Assembly (NCBI GenBank): GCA_015478945.1 | Contig: JABUQX010021086.1 | Location: 90,001-101,496 of the forward strand | Direction of reading: 5' to 3' | DNA: 11,496 nucleotides | From: Trachelipus rathkii | Lineage: Eukaryota; Arthropoda; Malacostraca; Isopoda; Trachelipodidae | Part shown: positions 6,905 through 11,496 of the stretch, in pieces | Layout of the letters: every line of letters begins with the position of its first letter | Position numbering within the stretch: position 1 is the first letter of the stretch | Program-made: the position numbers and the translations under genes | Notes under the pieces: generated by a model | What the model saw: only the letters and a program-made list of their open reading frames with translations | The model's database searches: none | Told to the model about the DNA's origin: nothing

Positions 6905-7330
6905 GAAAATTTTGAGGAGTCAAGAATGATTGATATCTGAAAGGAAGAATTGGAGCTTTGGAAATGAAAGACTTCATAAATATTTAAGAGGTGAAGAGTG
7001 GGGCGAGCGCTGAAGGGAAGACTAAAAAAAGAAAAGATAATTCATTATAAATGAAAGAATATTGGAGAGAATATTGAAGGAGACAGTCGAAAATAAATGA
7101 GTATAGAAAAGAGCGAAACTAAAGGGTACTGAGATGGTATGGACATCTGCTTAAGAATAAAAATATGGGAAACTGAGCCCTAAAAAAAAGCGTTTTTTGT
7201 CTGAGGTAGTAAATAGGCAGAAGGTACAAGACCAATTGGGAGATGGCCTTCGATGAGTAAAGGATCGTTTTACTAGCAAAAAGGACATTAGTTTGAACAC
7301 AGGAAGATAGACTATAACACAAGAATAGGG
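6905..7330 (+). pseudogene. Decayed LINE reverse transcriptase, C-terminal end
   Basis: LRWYGHLLK at 7129-7155 matches the (R)LRWYGHV.R motif near the C-terminus of many non-LTR retrotransposon endonuclease/reverse-transcriptase proteins. In the same frame, GRRYKTNWEMAFD (from 7216) fits the following 'GR…W.D…' segment. Stops interrupt the frame before the motif and between the two motifs. The upstream purine-rich sequence from about 6905 (KELELW…, NEYRKERN) is compatible with the region before the motif but is too decayed to prove. The catalytic RT core is absent, consistent with 5' truncation. The clade (RTE-like or other) cannot be decided. Confidence 0.66.
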
Positions 7331-7545
7331 TTATTTGACGGGAAATTTGCGTATGGGTTATATTGAGGAAATTGTGTAATGGAACATTCCTTTTTAAAAG
7401 GCTTCAGATATAATTGAAAGCCCGGAAGAGCAACACTCTATTTCAGTCTTTCGAGGATCTGTAACTGCACCATCTCGCAGTTTATGGTGGGGAGACTAAA
7501 TACATAATAATAATATAATAATAATAATAATAATAATAAAAATTT
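7331..7545 (+). repeat. Probable LINE 3' untranslated end with (TAA)n tail
   Basis: About 170 bases follow the decayed coding end, then GGGGAGACTAAATACATAAT runs into (TAA)n/(AAT)n up to 7545. LINEs of several clades end in such short-period tails, so position and order support one 5'-truncated insertion from about 6900 to 7545. Confidence 0.55.
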
Positions 7546-7898
7546 ATTTTATCTTAATCTTAAATTCATTTTTCTGAATATTGATTTTTAACCACGAGAA
7601 CTGTATCGATTTTCCTCCAAAAATAGAAAATTGTCTTATTATAAATTTAAATTACTGGATTTCGGCTGCATATCAAGGCCTCTGACTGTCCTCATTAAAT
7701 AATTTCGTTAAACATACGCTTCCTTGTATTAAATCGAATTTGATTAAGATGTTTATAGTTTAATGTTTAATTGGTTTGGATTCACTTGTGAATTTGGAAG
7801 GTTAAATGTTAAAACATTATGATATTAGTATAATTATCAACTTTATATGTTATGAAATTTAATTTTTGTTTACTTTAAAGTGTTTGTTACAAATTATT

Positions 7899-7924
7899 AA
7901 AAAAAAAAAAAAAAAAAAAAAAAA
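7899..7924. repeat. A26 homopolymer
   Basis: Twenty-six consecutive A after TTACAAATTATT. It could be the tail of a retroposed copy on the plus strand. No AATAAA signal lies just before it and no coding remnant was recognised. Confidence 0.9.
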
Positions 7925-8352
7925 CATATAGTAGAAATTGACAAACTTTTCGAAATGGCGGTGACAACCAACTGAGTTAGAGGAATTAAAAATTAATTTT
8001 AATAGTTTAAATACATGTATGTAAAATCAGTACACTGCCACTCTTTTCATTTAGATCCATAAAGGCATTATTTGCATTATATTTTCAATTGTTTGCATAA
8101 ATGTTTTTCTTCTATTTTGGTGTTTTTATATGTAGGCTAATAAATTAGGAAAAACAAGAATATTGACCGACATTTGGAACTTTTGGTGGATTATTGTTAG
8201 TTTTAATATCTCTTTTTAGGATTATATTTGACTAAATAAATGTGTAGAGTAAAAAAAAAAACACAAATACGCACACCCATGAAACGACCACTCCATTCAA
8301 GAAGATAGGAATTAAACTTTTAAATTATAGAAAAAGGAAAAAAAATCGATCG

Positions 8353-8409
8353 ATTGATTTTGGAAAGAAAGTCAGGAAGAGGTAAATGGACATCTTCCGC
8401 AAAATCAAT
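8353..8409. repeat. Perfect 10-bp inverted repeat
   Basis: ATTGATTTTG (8353-8362) and CAAAATCAAT (8400-8409) are exact inverse copies with a 37-base spacer. The short palindrome ATCGATCGAT lies just before the first arm. This may be chance in AT-rich DNA. Confidence 0.55.
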
Positions 8410-9029
8410 ACGTATCATTAATTACAAATGACTATGCAGTAAACTTAGTGTTGTTGTAAAGTGCATAAAATCTGTCTAGATTGGACGATTTTTTTTTTTT
8501 TATACAGGGAAACAATAATAATAAAAAAGTTTGAAGTTACATTGTTCTGAAAATATGTGATTCTCCTTTAGGTTCATATGTTTTCCAACTGACTTGTATA
8601 TAATTTTAAATTGAAGTTACTTTATCTATATACAAAATATGATAGGTAACCATTTGATCTAATACTACATAAGCTGGATAGTAAATAGCCAATATTGAAA
8701 ACCCTATGAACCTCAGAGGTATAGTTTGGCAACACATCGGGTGGGATAAAAAAGACTAGTGGAGTGGTGTAGTGAGGGAAAATTACGGTGTCGGACAAAT
8801 CCATACTCCGGGAGTGATTTACTGACTTTTATTTTGTATGTTATGTTTGTGAATGTGATATTTCCTTTACTAGCTTTGTTCATATATTAATTAGAACTTT
8901 CTAAGCAATATATTATTGTCACTAGAAAAGATTAGTTTATTGAAAGCTAAAGATACTTTACAGGGAAGCATTACTTCTCAATTCTTAAGCATTTATTCTT
9001 CTTTACTCATATAGTTTAGTCCGTTGTAC

Positions 9030-9052
9030 AGAGAGAGAGAGAGATGAGAGAG

Positions 9053-9090
<38 letters not shown>

Positions 9091-9220
9091 CAAAACAAAA
9101 ACAAAGAGAAGGAAGGAGAGGAGGGGAAGGAGGAGGGAGAGGGGGGTAAGAGAGGAGACGATATGGGGAATGGTGGTTTGGATCTAGCGAGAGGAGGGAG
9201 GGAGAGAAAGAGAGAGATAG
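9030..9220. repeat. (GA)n and polypurine tract
   Basis: A (GA)n run to about 9086, then A-rich and G-rich purine sequence. It includes GGGG, GGG and GGGGGG runs at 9123-9146 and is almost free of pyrimidines. Together with 9260-9870 it is the opposite-strand counterpart of the (TC)n block at 5190-5708. Confidence 0.93.
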
Positions 9221-9259
9221 ACCATTCCTAGACTAAATAATTCGAGCGTACGATGAGAC

Positions 9260-10584
<1,325 letters not shown>

Positions 10585-10860
10585 GGCCACGACCAAAAAT
10601 CAGCAAGATTATCATCTTCGCGACCCATGGGTCTGTTTTGAAAATAAAAATGTTAATATAATATAAATAAATGTCGTAATTATTAATTATTACACAAAGT
10701 GTAACAAAATACTCTTTAGTCTGCAAATATTTTGTGTCTAACACTTGTTATACACGAAGTTTAAAATTAAAATAACTTTTTTTTTTATTATTTTGTGAGA
10801 AACTGCTGCAACCCATCTCGGAAACCCCGGTGACCGAAATTTGGGTCGCGATCCATTGCT
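10585..10860. repeat. Possible hAT-type transposon remnant with inverted TCGCGACCCA
   Basis: TCGCGACCCA at 10618-10627 is exactly inverted as TGGGTCGCGA at 10842-10851. The word GGGTCGCGACCC is common near the ends of many animal hAT elements. The ~215 bases between are AT-rich and non-coding. No 8-bp target duplication or CAGGG-type terminus was found, so this is tentative. Confidence 0.3.
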
Positions 10861-11180
10861 ATAGGTTAATAATCTCTGGCAATAAGGTAATCCCACTCTG
10901 TTTACGATTCCTACTAGTAAAAATCACCCGATTCCAAATGCTTTTTAACAACCAACTTTCGAACCCGACTCCCGATTTCAGGTCTTCGAAGACTTTCCAA
11001 CTTCACTCCATTTCCATTTATGATCCACCAAAATTAACTGATTCAGCGATTTCTGTCTTTAATTCAGATTCCAGAGTCCTAGGTTTGATGAACGCATACA
11101 ATTTCAGCATCCCGGTGCGGTGCAGTTCTAAAAATACAAAGGTGCGCGGTTCACAGCATTGCGGAAAAATTGATTGGTAG
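10860..11180 (+). other. GC-richer stretch with an open frame of unknown nature
   Basis: One plus-strand frame is open from 10830 to 11180 (116 codons) with a mixed, non-repetitive composition, in sequence clearly less AT-rich than its flanks. The first codon of that frame is GTG, not a normal eukaryotic start. I recognise no domain and see no convincing flanking splice sites. It could be a transposon fragment, an unrecognised exon or chance. Confidence 0.3.
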
Positions 11181-11496
11181 TGTGGTGCTCTGCTCGCCCG
11201 ACACAGGCCTGATTTTGACTGTATATACTATATATATAATATACATTTTTTAAAAAAATTTCTGCAACACCCTTCTGGTCCTTCTTCTAAATTTAATTTT
11301 AAGTCAGATTCTTTCTTTACCCTCTGAAGACTTTGTGTTAATAAACCCTTTTCTTGTCAAAACTTCTTAAGCTAATAAAGTCCCTCTTTTAGATCTGGAG
11401 CTAAAATCCTTCTTTGCTTCTAGGGTGATGTATCGACCACTCCTTCCTTGATACTTATAGAAAACAGACAATATATATTTCCTTCTCTGATATATA
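11181..11496. other. AT-rich sequence without recognised gene
   Basis: A short TA array lies at 11219-11243. Two AATAAA-type hexamers occur near 11338-11380 (ttaataaaccc, ctaataaagtc), with no coding sequence that would make them meaningful. The window ends in TATATA. Confidence 0.5.

Larger units (their letters stand above)
7546..9029. other. AT-rich intronic sequence without recognised gene
   Basis: Apart from the A26 run (7899-7924), a T run at 8490-8501 and a small inverted repeat at 8353-8409, nothing is assignable. A slightly GC-richer patch at 8690-8820 contains no recognised motif. All frames are short. Confidence 0.55.

Noticed and set aside
9121..9146. G-quadruplex
   Set aside because: G runs of three or more are too few and unevenly spaced for a canonical four-run motif.

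Overview
The window looks like a stretch of an AT-rich, microsatellite-laden animal genome. It contains spliced exons with GT/AG introns, decayed DNA-transposon and non-LTR retrotransposon remnants, and long (TC)n/(GA)n, (AT)n and (ATT)n arrays. There is no sign of bacterial gene organisation. The density of imperfect dinucleotide and ATT arrays resembles SSR-rich marine invertebrates such as decapod crustaceans or cephalopods. That placement is an inference; the sequence alone does not settle the phylum.

The only host gene I recognise is on the plus strand. Two adjacent exons (2345-2460 and 2858-2995) encode the last leucine-rich repeats of a CARMIL-family protein (capping protein regulator and myosin 1 linker; LRRC16 group). 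A short candidate third exon at 5080-5131 reads like the CARMIL segment just after the LRR domain. The bases just upstream (4953-5079) also resemble CARMIL but only across changing reading frames and with stops, so the integrity of this part of the gene is doubtful. Everything before 2345, between the exons, and from 5132 to the end is best read as intron.

Region by region: 1-900 is AT-rich intron with a TA array and a 63-bp tandem duplication. About 900-1880 is a dead minus-strand Tc1/mariner-superfamily transposase. It is followed by a poly-T/poly-G run and by one copy of a dispersed repeat whose inverted second copy sits at about 5953-6080. The 397-nt intron between the two LRR exons is almost entirely two copies of an ~85-bp unit embedded in (ATT)n. 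The region 3000-4950 carries an ATT tract, a large TA array and a hairpin repeat with three related arms. A ~0.5-kb (TC)n block lies at 5190-5708.

A tRNA-like (SINE-like) segment near 6490-6690 runs into an (ATT)n/(AAT)n palindrome. A decayed LINE reverse-transcriptase C-terminus at 6905-7330 runs into a (TAA)n tail near 7500-7545. The region 7550-9030 is featureless apart from a poly-A run. A ~0.8-kb (GA)n/polypurine region fills 9030-9870, and 9870-11496 is mostly unassigned, with weak hAT-like words near 10,600 and 10,840.

The long LSLSLS/ERERER, III/NNN and similar open frames are translations of simple repeats and are not proposed as genes.
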